Source: Leptospira biflexa serovar Patoc strain 'Patoc 1 (Paris)'
Lineage (GTDB): Bacteria > Spirochaetota > Leptospiria > Leptospirales > Leptospiraceae
Direction of reading: 5' to 3'
DNA: 64,000 nucleotides
Assembly: GCF_000017685.1 (NCBI RefSeq)
Contig: NC_010602.1
Location: forward strand, 2,187,501-2,251,500
Made by a program: the position numbers and the translations under genes
Shown: piece by piece, positions 19,032 through 27,380 of the stretch
Position numbering within the stretch: the stretch's first letter is position 1
Layout of the letters: each line of letters opens with the position of its first letter
The notes under the pieces: generated by a model
Told to the model about the DNA's origin: nothing
Databases searched by the model: none
The model's input: the letters and a program-made list of their open reading frames with translations, nothing else

Positions 19032-19523
19032 TTAGTTTTGAAATCCGGTTTCCAAATAAACAGAAGTCAGGTAATACACGGAAATCAAAATCACAACAAG
19101 GTAAAAAACTAGATAGAATTTCCCTACTGATTTCCAAGGGAATCTGTCATGTAATTGTAAGGTAGAGACAATCCAATCTGGGTTTGGATCAGTTGGTAGT
19201 TCTTCTTCCCTACCTGCCTTTCTCCAAACATATTTTTTTTCTTCACCACTCAAAAGGTAAAACGGAGATTCGGAACCCAAATCGAAAACACTGAGTAAAA
19301 TAGAAGGAATTTCAAAGTATTTAAACCGAATGAGCCCCGAAAATCCAGTGAATATTGCCAAATAATTGATGACCACAATCAATGGACTTGCCGTATAACT
19401 GGAGCTAAACAATAGATATAAATATATCACTAAAAAACTAATGGATATCAGTTTGGATATGGTCGTAAGATTTTTATAGAGTTTTTGTTCTTTTAAGAAA
19501 CGATGGAATTCTTCGTGGTTCAT
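19032..19523 (-). CDS. Small membrane protein of unknown function
   Basis: The 163-residue protein has hydrophobic segments near residues 22-42, 47-65 and 135-158. A cytosol-like loop between them contains EEKKYVWRKAGREEELP. No family is recognised. The ATG overlaps the stop of the upstream pseudouridine synthase gene by 4 nt, so the two are probably co-transcribed. No functional link is evident. Confidence 0.7.
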   Translation of the reverse strand: MNHEEFHRFLKEQKLYKNLTTISKLISISFLVIYLYLLFSSSYTASPLIVVINYLAIFTGFSGLIRFKYFEIPSILLSVFDLGSESPFYLLSGEEKKYVWRKAGREEELPTDPNPDWIVSTLQLHDRFPWKSVGKFYLVFYLVVILISVYYLTSVYLETGFQN

Positions 19524-20227
19524 GTATCAAAAGGAAAATTAGAAATGGAGGGCATCCGTCCGATCCAATCTCTAGGCACATCTGTTTGTACCATTTGTTT
19601 TTGACCTAAAAAGTCAGTAAAGTAAAAACGAAAGGAATGGAGATACATTCGAGTCTCCGTTTTCTCTTTTTTTCCATACACAGTGTCACCTAAAATGGGA
19701 AAACCGAGCGAAGAAAGCATAACGCGGATTTGGTGTCTCCTTCCTGTCAAAATTTTCGCAAATCCAAAAGAAATGGATTCATTGGGATCTGAATGGAGGA
19801 TGGAAAATTCGGTGATGGCTTTTTTTCCTCCACTTCGGACAAGGTTTACTTGTTTGTTCCCTTCCTTTAAAAAACATTCCATCCTATGTTCCCTCCAACT
19901 GGGAATCCCATCACATAAGAATATGTATGTTTTTTCTGCCTCTTTTAACAATAGATCAAGTTCTACGTTTTTGTTTTTGTTTTTTCCAAGGAGCACAATT
20001 CCACTCGTACCTAGGTCGAGTCGATTCACCGTGCGAAGTTCTGGAATTTGTAAATGGTTTGATAGTAACCTAGTAAAATCCATCCGACTCGGGTCTTTTG
20101 TTTCGTGGACGGGAATTCCTTCTGGTTTTTCAGCTAATAAAAAGTCGTCACACTCATAAAAAATTTGAGTGGTCCAATTTCCTTTCAGTCGGATGGTCCT
20201 ACGCGGAAAGTTCAACCCAAAGACCAC
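19520..20227 (-). CDS. RluA-family pseudouridine synthase
   Basis: The protein has up to 235 residues. The catalytic RLDLGTSG motif is near residues 69-76, with the nucleophilic Asp in RLD. The RluA-type C-terminal motif GRRHQIRVMLSSLGFPILGD is present. There is no S4 domain. It converts uridine to pseudouridine in rRNA or tRNA; the target is not predictable. The start is uncertain: GTG at 20227 gives the full frame, and TTG at 20215 has an AGGTGG site about 9 nt upstream. It overlaps the DUF2797 gene by about 29 nt. Confidence 0.88.
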   Translation of the reverse strand: MVFGLNFPRRTIRLKGNWTTQIFYECDDFLLAEKPEGIPVHETKDPSRMDFTRLLSNHLQIPELRTVNRLDLGTSGIVLLGKNKNKNVELDLLLKEAEKTYIFLCDGIPSWREHRMECFLKEGNKQVNLVRSGGKKAITEFSILHSDPNESISFGFAKILTGRRHQIRVMLSSLGFPILGDTVYGKKEKTETRMYLHSFRFYFTDFLGQKQMVQTDVPRDWIGRMPSISNFPFDT

Positions 20228-21074
20228 CTAAACTTCGTATGTTGATCACACCGATATCAAATAATAAATATTGGCCTTTGATCCCAACTAGGGTTCCTTC
20301 AATCGGAGTTTCTTTTGTGAGTTTGAGTGATTTGATTTTGGATGGATAGGCTTGAATGGGATATTGGATTTCCAGCTCTTTTGTCAGTGGCAACCGACTC
20401 CAGTCTAACTTCTGTTTGCTGTCAATAGGTGAAAAAAATTGATTTTTTTCCAAATGGTTTAGAAACTTTTCTGCCTCTTTTTTTAAATCAATCACAGTTG
20501 GATCCCCTGAAACCATTTTTTGCCAGGATGTTTTATCGGGTAAAAATTGACTGAGAAAATGTTCTATAATCCCTGCGTCCCTTCTGGAATTCACTTCCAA
20601 AATGGGAATGCCAAACCTTGCCCCTTGGTCTACCCAACGGTTTGTGACAGGATTTTCTTTTGTGATCCCTACTTTTAATCCACTCGAATTGGCAAAGTAA
20701 ACTGTGTGTTTTTTAAAACAATGGGTACTACCCCAGTCTGCATCACGACAAGTTCCTTTATGATGGTGGCAGGTTTCTGGACGTAAAATACAAAGATCAT
20801 TTTCCGCCAGACTGGAAAAACAAACAAAACAATGACCTTGGTTAAATGACTTTTTTGTTTTTTTACCACAGTGGAGACATCGAATCTCATCCGTAGTTGT
20901 TAATGTTATTTTTTTCCCGAGAAAGGTTTCCACGGGTTCCTGGGAAGTGGATTCTGAGATTTGGATTGTTTTTTCTTTTTTATCTTCTATGTAAGTGGCC
21001 GATTCCCAAAAATAAGAAACAGGATTGAATCCCTTGTGGGACATCTTTCTCACATAACCTTGGAAATTAGGCAT
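20199..21074 (-). CDS. DUF2797 family protein with zinc-finger-like cysteines
   Basis: The 291-residue protein has two Cys-rich clusters in the first half, CLHCGKK..CFVC and CHHHKGTCRDADWGSTHC. These are followed by HTVYFANSSGLKVGITKE, reminiscent of a GIY-YIG-like core. The C-terminal part ends LGGLWVELS. This order matches the DUF2797 family, whose function is unknown. The GIY-YIG resemblance is by eye, and the usual catalytic residues are not clearly present. The gene overlaps the RluA-type gene and lies 3 nt after an exported protein gene. Confidence 0.8.
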   Translation of the reverse strand: MPNFQGYVRKMSHKGFNPVSYFWESATYIEDKKEKTIQISESTSQEPVETFLGKKITLTTTDEIRCLHCGKKTKKSFNQGHCFVCFSSLAENDLCILRPETCHHHKGTCRDADWGSTHCFKKHTVYFANSSGLKVGITKENPVTNRWVDQGARFGIPILEVNSRRDAGIIEHFLSQFLPDKTSWQKMVSGDPTVIDLKKEAEKFLNHLEKNQFFSPIDSKQKLDWSRLPLTKELEIQYPIQAYPSKIKSLKLTKETPIEGTLVGIKGQYLLFDIGVINIRSLGGLWVELSA

Positions 21075-21077
21075 AAA

Positions 21078-21674
21078 TTAAAACGCAAATTCCTTCACTT
21101 CTTCAGGAAAGAAGTCACTCCCAACTTTCACAAAATAGAGGTGGGAAAGTTGCGCAGTAGGTTCGTTTTGGTTCCAAACAAAAATCACAATCATGTTTTG
21201 GTACAAATAATGTGAAATTTGACCTTTGGGAAAATAAAAAAGAGAGAGTTGGTTTTCTCCTTCTCCTAACAAAATCACATTTCCATTCAGATTCCTGGAT
21301 TTGTCCTTGGATACTTTGATGCGGATTTTTCCACTCGGATTCATATCTTCAGGGTCCCTTCCTTCTGCAAACTCACCATCACTGATCTCCGATTGTACAT
21401 TCACTTGGTCTGAGGTTCCAGAAAAGTCCAATAAATTACATGGAAAGTCCCCAGGCATACTTGGAAATCCATCCGAACAGGTGTTATGGTTTGTTTCTTT
21501 TTCTTCGAAGCGAGAATACGTTGCCATGACCGTGGAACGAATCGTCGCATAGGCTACTGACTTCAAAACCTTCGCTGTTTTTTGTTTCGGGATCAATTTG
21601 ATTTTGGTTTCGGATGGATAAACAGCTCCCAAAAAAAATGCAAAATATAATATGAGGATCGATACTAATTTCAT
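21078..21674 (-). CDS. Exported protein of unknown function
   Basis: The 198-residue protein has a signal peptide over residues 1-20 (LYFAFFLGAVYPSE). The mature part has a central acidic stretch (SDGEFAEGRDPEDMNPSGK) and beta-like segments toward the end. No domain is recognised. It lies between the DUF2797 gene (3 nt) and the NamZ-like gene (9 nt) on the same strand, so it is probably in one operon with both. Confidence 0.68.
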   Translation of the reverse strand: MKLVSILILYFAFFLGAVYPSETKIKLIPKQKTAKVLKSVAYATIRSTVMATYSRFEEKETNHNTCSDGFPSMPGDFPCNLLDFSGTSDQVNVQSEISDGEFAEGRDPEDMNPSGKIRIKVSKDKSRNLNGNVILLGEGENQLSLFYFPKGQISHYLYQNMIVIFVWNQNEPTAQLSHLYFVKVGSDFFPEEVKEFAF

Positions 21675-21683
21675 ATTCTTTCC

Positions 21684-22928
21684 TTAGTACATTAAGTACG
21701 GTTTGATCCGTTTATTTTCGTTTGTTTCTTCACTCAAGTAGGTGTTATGAAACTCAGAGTACGTTTTTCCTTCATTGATTGCCGTTCGAAAATGGTCACT
21801 CCCCCACAATTGGTCAACCCAGTGGTTGACTGAACCTTTACTCCACTTAAAATCATTCGGATATGTTTCTTTCATGAGCCGAATGAGTTCGTAAGCAAGT
21901 AACATCGGATCATAATCAGGTCTGACTAAATTCATCCGAAGCCCTGAACAGATTTTTCCCTTGTGTGGACCAAAGGTTGGTTTGAAATACACTGTGGAAA
22001 AATAATAAGATTTATTTCCAAGTGTGCTGAGTTTTGAAGCGAGTTCTTCCGGGTTTGTCATCCAAGGGGCACCGAAATAAACAAAGGGAGCTTGGGTCCC
22101 TCGTCCCACTGATACGTTCACACCTTCTAAGAGCACAAGGGATAAATAATTCCTTGCCGAGTCCACCATTGGTAAGTTAGGTGAAGGAGTGGTCCAAGGG
22201 ATACCTGTGTCTTCAAAGTACATCCCTCGTTTGTAGCCTTCTACAGGAATCACAACAAGATCCACCGATTCTTTTAAGTATTCTTTGTTATAAAAAATGG
22301 CCGACTCACCCGTTGTCATACCTGTGATGAGTAGGGATGGAAATTCTCCGGCAAAATTGAGGTGTTTCGGATTCATTTTTTCACCCATGGGAGGCAAATG
22401 CATCGCAACATGGATATGATCCAGAACAATAAGTTTTGTTTTTGTATTTTTGAGTGCATCCATTAGCCGCTTTAATACACTCAAATAAGTGTAACAACGC
22501 ATTCCTACATCTTGCACATCAAATAAAACATAATCGACTTCCTTGACCAACTCGCGGAGTTCAGAATCTTTGATGCGATAGATATGATACAATGGTCGAT
22601 TGAAGGTTGAATCCATTGTAACAGGTGTTTGGCTAAACTCTTCTTCTAAACCTAAAAATCCATGTTCCAACCCAATCAAATGTTCTAATCTGATTTTGTG
22701 TTTTTCGAAGGAAGAAATGATTTTTTTTGGATTCGTTCCAATGCCTGAGGGATTGGTTGCGAGCATTAATTTTTTTCCCGCCATCGTTGGAAGGACTTTT
22801 TCGTAAAAAATGTCCTGAGACAATCGGACATTCGAATCAGAGGGGTGGACACGGAACTGTGGAACCGTGTTCCCTTGGCAGGCGAGGACAAGAAAGCAGA
22901 GAGAAAACCTAAAAAAGTAATTGGTCAT
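21684..22928 (-). CDS. NamZ-like exo-beta-N-acetylmuramidase (DUF1343), lipoprotein
   Basis: The 414-residue protein starts at ATG 22928. The upstream frame to 22988 adds no signal-like sequence. A lipoprotein signal ends FLVLAC (Cys17). Family features include MLATNPSGIG, LIGLEHGFLG, DYVLFDVQDVGMRCYTYL, NFAGEFPSLLITGMTTGE and VSVGRGTQAPF. DUF1343 proteins include NamZ, which removes N-acetylmuramic acid from the non-reducing end of peptidoglycan fragments. A role in wall recycling or scavenging is likely. The activity is inferred from the family. Confidence 0.87.
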   Translation of the reverse strand: MTNYFFRFSLCFLVLACQGNTVPQFRVHPSDSNVRLSQDIFYEKVLPTMAGKKLMLATNPSGIGTNPKKIISSFEKHKIRLEHLIGLEHGFLGLEEEFSQTPVTMDSTFNRPLYHIYRIKDSELRELVKEVDYVLFDVQDVGMRCYTYLSVLKRLMDALKNTKTKLIVLDHIHVAMHLPPMGEKMNPKHLNFAGEFPSLLITGMTTGESAIFYNKEYLKESVDLVVIPVEGYKRGMYFEDTGIPWTTPSPNLPMVDSARNYLSLVLLEGVNVSVGRGTQAPFVYFGAPWMTNPEELASKLSTLGNKSYYFSTVYFKPTFGPHKGKICSGLRMNLVRPDYDPMLLAYELIRLMKETYPNDFKWSKGSVNHWVDQLWGSDHFRTAINEGKTYSEFHNTYLSEETNENKRIKPYLMY

Positions 22929-22970
22929 GTAAGTATATGTTTCTATAATATAGCAAATCTTCAAGGAGAA

Positions 22971-24206
22971 ATGTCCTTCATGCTTCATAGACTTCGAATT
23001 GCTCCCTTTACTGGGATTCTAGTCCTTTCCATCTTGGCATGTGCTGGGTCCAATTCCGCGCAAAAAAACCCATCACTCCCAGACAATGTGGTCACAGCCA
23101 TGGGAGAGGCCCCAATTTACCAAGGAGACTTGGCTCTTGCCCGAAATAAGGCCCTCAAAGATGCCAAACTCAATGCCATCCGGAAATTGGTGGGAGAACA
23201 GATCACAGAAAAATCGGGAGTTTCGGATGGGCAATCCCTTGGTTCCAAACTCTACGGAAAAACCGATAGTTTCGTGAAAAAATACGATATCATCAGTGAA
23301 GAACAATGGAAATTGGATACCCAAGACATGATCCGACTCAATGTCCGTTGCGAGGTGGAAGCCACAAAACTTTCGACTGCAGTTGATGCTCTCCTAGATG
23401 ATGTAGGAAATCCCCGAATTGCAGTCCTTGTCCAAACCGTAGTCAATGGAAAGTCCTTCCCCATTGGATCTGCCACTAACATTGCAGAGGCGGAACTCAT
23501 TGAAAAACTTCGTGCCAAAGGCAATAAGGTGGTGGATAGTTCCCAACTCACAGCCCTTCTCAAAAAAAATCCAAGCCTAGCCAAACTCGACCTCACCTCC
23601 GTTGAAGAAGGTAGCCCCCTTCTGACACTCGCACAAGATTCAGGGGCAGAAGTTTTGATCGTGGCAAAAGTGACGACAACCGACCAAAAGCCAGTGGTCC
23701 TCCCTGGTGGGAAAAAAACAGATTTTTTAAGTTCGGCGGCGACGGGTCCTTACCGTATCATCCAGTTATGGGGTGATGGAAAGATTTTTGGATCAGGGAG
23801 TTTGGAAGGCCGAGGTGCCGACATCACCCAAGAAGTTTCCAGAGAACAAGCCGTCAAAGATTGGGCCAATTTGGTTTCAGTGAAAGTCGGAAAACAAATC
23901 AAAGACGAATGGTTCAAACTCACAGAACAAAATACGGTGATTTTAAAATTCAAAGGTCTCGCCTTGGAAGATGCCATCAATTTCAAAAACGATTTGATGG
24001 AATACACTTCGGTGAAACAAGTGAATGACCGCAAAACAGAGATGAGTGGGTCGGAATGGGAACTCACTTACCCAGGAAAAGAATCCATGTTTGCGGAAGA
24101 ATTGATGTACAAAAAAGATTCAAGTTTCCGTTTCTTAAGCAATAAAACGTTAAACATCAACAGTTCCAAACGCGGAGTTGTCGAAATTGAGTTTAAAAAC
24201 AAGTAA
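22971..24206 (+). CDS. Lipoprotein with LPP20/FlgT-like N-terminal domain
   Basis: The protein has about 411 residues, with a lipoprotein signal ending LSILAC (Cys24). The region GEAPIYQGDLALARNKALKDAK resembles LPP20/FlgT-N domains, which are short alpha-beta modules in envelope lipoproteins. A second domain begins near NPRIAVLVQTVVNG, like CsgG/LpoB-type folds. A start at ATG 22971 is very close to AAGGAG; ATG 22981 is an alternative with a longer spacer. It is divergent from the NamZ-like gene, with only 42 nt between start codons. A flagellar or envelope role is possible but unproven. Confidence 0.75.
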   Translation: MSFMLHRLRIAPFTGILVLSILACAGSNSAQKNPSLPDNVVTAMGEAPIYQGDLALARNKALKDAKLNAIRKLVGEQITEKSGVSDGQSLGSKLYGKTDSFVKKYDIISEEQWKLDTQDMIRLNVRCEVEATKLSTAVDALLDDVGNPRIAVLVQTVVNGKSFPIGSATNIAEAELIEKLRAKGNKVVDSSQLTALLKKNPSLAKLDLTSVEEGSPLLTLAQDSGAEVLIVAKVTTTDQKPVVLPGGKKTDFLSSAATGPYRIIQLWGDGKIFGSGSLEGRGADITQEVSREQAVKDWANLVSVKVGKQIKDEWFKLTEQNTVILKFKGLALEDAINFKNDLMEYTSVKQVNDRKTEMSGSEWELTYPGKESMFAEELMYKKDSSFRFLSNKTLNINSSKRGVVEIEFKNK

Positions 24207-24224
24207 GTAAAACACTTATTGGAT

Positions 24225-24584
24225 CTACTGGCCCGCAGAGAGAAAGGTTCGAATCTCTGTGGGGTCAAATGGTTTTGCAAAATAACGAGCCACTTGTTTT
24301 GCTTCGATTGCTTTTTCAATTTCTTTGGTTAGATCGTAACCGGTTAACAAACAATACACCACTTCTGGACGAACCTTTTTCGCTTTTGAAATCAATTCGA
24401 GTCCATTCATTTCAGGCATTCTCATATCGGTAATTACATATTGGATTTCTTTTGATTCTTCCAATTCTTCTAAGGCTTCCTCCCCAGAACTTGCAATCAA
24501 AACATCAAAATCCTTTCGAAACATTTCTCGGAATAGATGTAAATTCATGACTTCATCATCCACATAAAGTAGTTTTGGTTTCAA
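24225..24584 (-). CDS. Single-domain response regulator (CheY-like receiver)
   Basis: The 119-residue receiver domain has the acidic pair in LLYVDDE, the phosphoacceptor Asp in YVITDMRMPEMNG and the conserved Lys in YFAKPFD. It has no output domain, so it likely acts by protein contact. The start is a TTG at 24584 with GAAGG 7 nt upstream. That site lies inside the end of the histidine kinase gene 3 nt away. The two form a cognate pair by position. Confidence 0.92.
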   Translation of the reverse strand: MKPKLLYVDDEVMNLHLFREMFRKDFDVLIASSGEEALEELEESKEIQYVITDMRMPEMNGLELISKAKKVRPEVVYCLLTGYDLTKEIEKAIEAKQVARYFAKPFDPTEIRTFLSAGQ

Positions 24585-24587
24585 AAT

Positions 24588-25862
24588 TTAACCTTCATTC
24601 CATTTGGGAAGACGGATCGTAAATTTTGTCCCCTCCCCCCATTCCGATTCCACATCAATTGATGCCGAATGTTCTTTCAAAATTTTATAAGCAATGGATA
24701 GACCAAGGCCCACACCTTTGCCTGGTTCTTTTGTGGTAAAAAAAGGAATTTGAATTTGGTTTAGGTGTTCTTTTCGGATCCCAGTTCCTGTATCTTGGAT
24801 CGTGACCAAAACAAAATCCCCTTCTGACTTTGCAGAAATCAAAAGTTTTCCTCTTTTGTTTTCCATAGACTGAATCGCATTGGTGAGGAGGTTCAGAAAA
24901 ACCTGGTGGATTTTACCCGAGTTCCCTTGGATGAAAACTGGTTCAGAATCAAATTCTTTTTCGACAGAAATTTTATCTCGGAAAGTATGAAATAAGATCA
25001 CCAAACAGTTTTCTAACATTTCTTCAATATCAATTTTTTCATCAAAGGAATCACCAGTCCTTGTATATTGGTTTAGGCCCTTGACAATTTTTGTTGTCCG
25101 TTCCACTCCCACTTTGATGGCATCTAAATACATTTCTGTTTTTTCCGATTGGATCCCTGTCGATTGAATGAAATCTTTGATGCCATAATAACCACCCGTA
25201 ATGAAGTTTAATGGGTTATTGATCTCATGAGCAATGCCTGCGGATAAAAGTCCTAAACTTGCCAACTTTTCTGCTTCCACGAGTTGGTCTTGGCGTTCCT
25301 TTAGTTCCTCTAATGTTTGTTCTAACTTAAATGTTCGTTCCTTAACCAAAACTTCCAACTCTTCGTTGTATTGTTCTAGTTTTCTTTCGTAATCAAGTCG
25401 CTCTAACTCCGCAGCAATCCTACCCGAAAAAATTTGAAACAATGTCAAAGTTTCCTCTTTTTTGGGAATCTTTTGTTCAAACAAACCAACGATCAAACCC
25501 AAAATTTCTTGTTTCGAATTGATGAGAGGAGTCCCTATGTACCCATCAATTTTCATATCCACTAACAGATGGTCGTTTGGAAAAAGTTTTTGTACCTCTG
25601 TTGGATAATAACAAATTTTATTCTCAAAGACATTGGCACAAGGAGTCCCTTCCAAACTGTAATTAAAATTATCTACGACTTGGCCCTTTGCCACAAGGGA
25701 GACAGTCCTCGACTCATAATTTTTTTTATCAAAAAGTCCAATAAATGTATAATCAGCACCGATTACCGTACATAGTTTTTCGGTGAGTCGATTTAAAAAT
25801 TCATTTCCATAGGTATTGGAAACAGCTTCAATGATCTCTGATAATAATGTTCCTTGTAACAT
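24588..25862 (-). CDS. GAF-domain sensor histidine kinase
   Basis: The 424-residue soluble kinase has a GAF domain over about residues 15-155 (DYTFIGLF, GYIGTPLINSKQEILGLIVGLFE) and a coiled coil near residues 155-200. The phosphorylated His is in GLLSAGIAHEINNPLNF, and the ATPase has GSSGKIHQVFLNLLTNAIQ-like N box and GKGVGLGLSIAY G2 box features. No membrane segment is present, so it senses an internal or diffusible signal. It is followed by a receiver protein 3 nt downstream. Confidence 0.93.
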   Translation of the reverse strand: MLQGTLLSEIIEAVSNTYGNEFLNRLTEKLCTVIGADYTFIGLFDKKNYESRTVSLVAKGQVVDNFNYSLEGTPCANVFENKICYYPTEVQKLFPNDHLLVDMKIDGYIGTPLINSKQEILGLIVGLFEQKIPKKEETLTLFQIFSGRIAAELERLDYERKLEQYNEELEVLVKERTFKLEQTLEELKERQDQLVEAEKLASLGLLSAGIAHEINNPLNFITGGYYGIKDFIQSTGIQSEKTEMYLDAIKVGVERTTKIVKGLNQYTRTGDSFDEKIDIEEMLENCLVILFHTFRDKISVEKEFDSEPVFIQGNSGKIHQVFLNLLTNAIQSMENKRGKLLISAKSEGDFVLVTIQDTGTGIRKEHLNQIQIPFFTTKEPGKGVGLGLSIAYKILKEHSASIDVESEWGEGTKFTIRLPKWNEG

Positions 25863-25907
25863 AAAGTTTTAGCGGTTCAGAAAACTAGTACCAAAGATAA
25901 TCTCCTT

Positions 25908-26468
25908 TTATTGATTTGCCTTCGGTTCTGTTTCCTTTGGTTCACTAACCAAAGGAAGTTTCGTTTGGTTGACATCAAGTAAAGGTCCCAATTCATAAAT
26001 ATTGGAATATCCATATGCTTTCAGCGAATTGTATGTAGAAAGATTGAGAGATGCCGCGGGACTTTTTGCAGCAAAGGCTTGTTCATTGCCTTCAAAATTA
26101 TTATTACAATAAATCAATATTTTGGATTTTGGTTCCGGGATCACGGACGCCAAACTATCTTTGGTGAATTCGGTAAATGGCAAATTGATGGCACCTTTGA
26201 TGTGTAACAATCGATACCTGTTTTCACTCCGAGCGTCAAGGACCACGACTCCTTCTTCGGTCATCATCTTCAAAAATTGATCTTCTGTTAGGCGGTGAGT
26301 TTCTCTTTCCCCTTCGGAACGGTTCACAATCTTTTTAAACTCTCCATAATCAATGAGCCGATTGGGAATTGGTTCCAGTTTTGGTTTTTTAGATTGTTTT
26401 TGGATGGGTTTTGCCACCAAAGAAAATACAAATAAAAAGATAAAAAACAAAGCGATTCGTTTCATCAT
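25908..26468 (-). CDS. Exported rhodanese-like protein
   Basis: The 186-residue protein has a signal peptide over about residues 1-19. A rhodanese domain covers residues 60-165, with VVLDARSENRYRLLHIKGAINLPF and the active-site loop beginning LIYCNNNF (Cys121). Rhodaneses transfer sulfane sulfur to nucleophiles. An exported member may handle cyanide, thiols or redox stress, but the substrate is unknown. The frame ends with a Glu/Pro/Lys tail. It is divergent from the cyclophilin gene, with about 100 nt between starts. Confidence 0.87.
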   Translation of the reverse strand: MMKRIALFFIFLFVFSLVAKPIQKQSKKPKLEPIPNRLIDYGEFKKIVNRSEGERETHRLTEDQFLKMMTEEGVVVLDARSENRYRLLHIKGAINLPFTEFTKDSLASVIPEPKSKILIYCNNNFEGNEQAFAAKSPAASLNLSTYNSLKAYGYSNIYELGPLLDVNQTKLPLVSEPKETEPKANQ

Positions 26469-26570
26469 AGTACCTCATCCAATCAAACACCAAGTATAAT
26501 GGGAAAATGATAAGGAACTCAAACCTTTTTTCGACTTGCCAGGGGAAATTGAAGAAATTGAGTGAATGGT

Positions 26571-27083
26571 ATGAGTACTTTACGCGCAGTGATCAAAACA
26601 AATAAAGGTGAAATCCGAATCGAACTTTTTCCCGAGAAAACACCAAACACGGTTGCCAATTTTGTGAATTTGGCCCAAAGGAATTTTTATAATGGTTTAA
26701 AGTTCCACCGTGTCATCGAAGATTTTATGATCCAAGGTGGTTGTCCCCAAGGAACAGGAACGGGTGGTCCAGGTTATAAGTTTCGCGATGAGTTTGACTC
26801 TAGTTTGAAACACAACAAACCAGGGATCCTTTCTATGGCAAATGCAGGCCCTGGCACCAACGGAAGTCAATTTTTTATTACCCATGTTGCAACACCTTGG
26901 CTCGATGGAAAACATTCTGTGTTTGGTGCTGTGGTGGATGCAAGTGACCAAGAAGTGGTCAATGCCATTCGCCAGGGAGATAAGATCGAAACCATCACCA
27001 TCGAAGGCGATCCAACTTCTGTTTTAGAAATTGCAAAACCTTATCTCGAAGAATGGAACCAAATTTTAGATTCTAAAAAATAA
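26571..27083 (+). CDS. Cyclophilin-type peptidyl-prolyl isomerase
   Basis: The 170-residue cyclophilin has [40 protein letters not shown] and [12 protein letters not shown], including catalytic Arg and the conserved Trp. There is no signal peptide, so it is cytosolic. It speeds cis-trans isomerisation of proline peptide bonds. The start is taken as ATG 26571; a GTG at 26562 in frame is an alternative. It appears to be a single-gene unit followed by a hairpin at 27221-27254. Confidence 0.93.
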   Translation: MSTLRAVIKTNKGEIRIELFPEKTPNTVANFVNLAQRNFYNGLKFHRVIEDFMIQGGCPQGTGTGGPGYKFRDEFDSSLKHNKPGILSMANAGPGTNGSQFFITHVATPWLDGKHSVFGAVVDASDQEVVNAIRQGDKIETITIEGDPTSVLEIAKPYLEEWNQILDSKK

Positions 27084-27123
27084 AGATTGCCCCATTCCTC
27101 TCTGTTTCCAATGTCTAATCATT

Positions 27124-27282
27124 ATGAAAGAGAAAGGAAAACCAATCAAACAAATCAAATTGGCTTCCAGGATGATCTTCACCTTGAAACCAACCAAAAT
27201 CAAACCGTCCAAAAAGATTTATTCCCGAAAAGGTAAAAACGACCTTTCGGGAATTCTTTCTTACTTTCTTTCTCGCTTTTAA
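27124..27282 (+). CDS. Possible 52-residue basic protein
   Basis: An open frame from ATG 27124 to TAA 27282 encodes a very Lys-rich peptide (MKEKGKPIKQIKLASRMIF...). There is no clear ribosome site. Its later codons coincide with a terminator-like hairpin at 27221-27254. It may be chance coding in an intergenic region. Conservation of the frame in related genomes would decide. Confidence 0.22.
   Translation: MKEKGKPIKQIKLASRMIFTLKPTKIKPSKKIYSRKGKNDLSGILSYFLSRF
27221..27254 (+). terminator. Terminator-like hairpin after the cyclophilin gene
   Basis: ATTCCCGAAAAGGT and ACCTTTCGGGAAT pair almost perfectly with one bulged A, and a T-rich tract follows on the plus strand. It lies about 140 nt after the cyclophilin stop. 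On the opposite strand it could also serve transcripts leaving the Kef operon, though the T tract favours plus. Confidence 0.65.
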
Positions 27283-27380
27283 TCCAGCTCGAATCTTTTT
27301 TCCACTTCATTAAAACAAAATCCGTTTCCGATCTCATGATTTGATTAACGTTCCATCTCACTCCAAGTATCTAATTCTAA

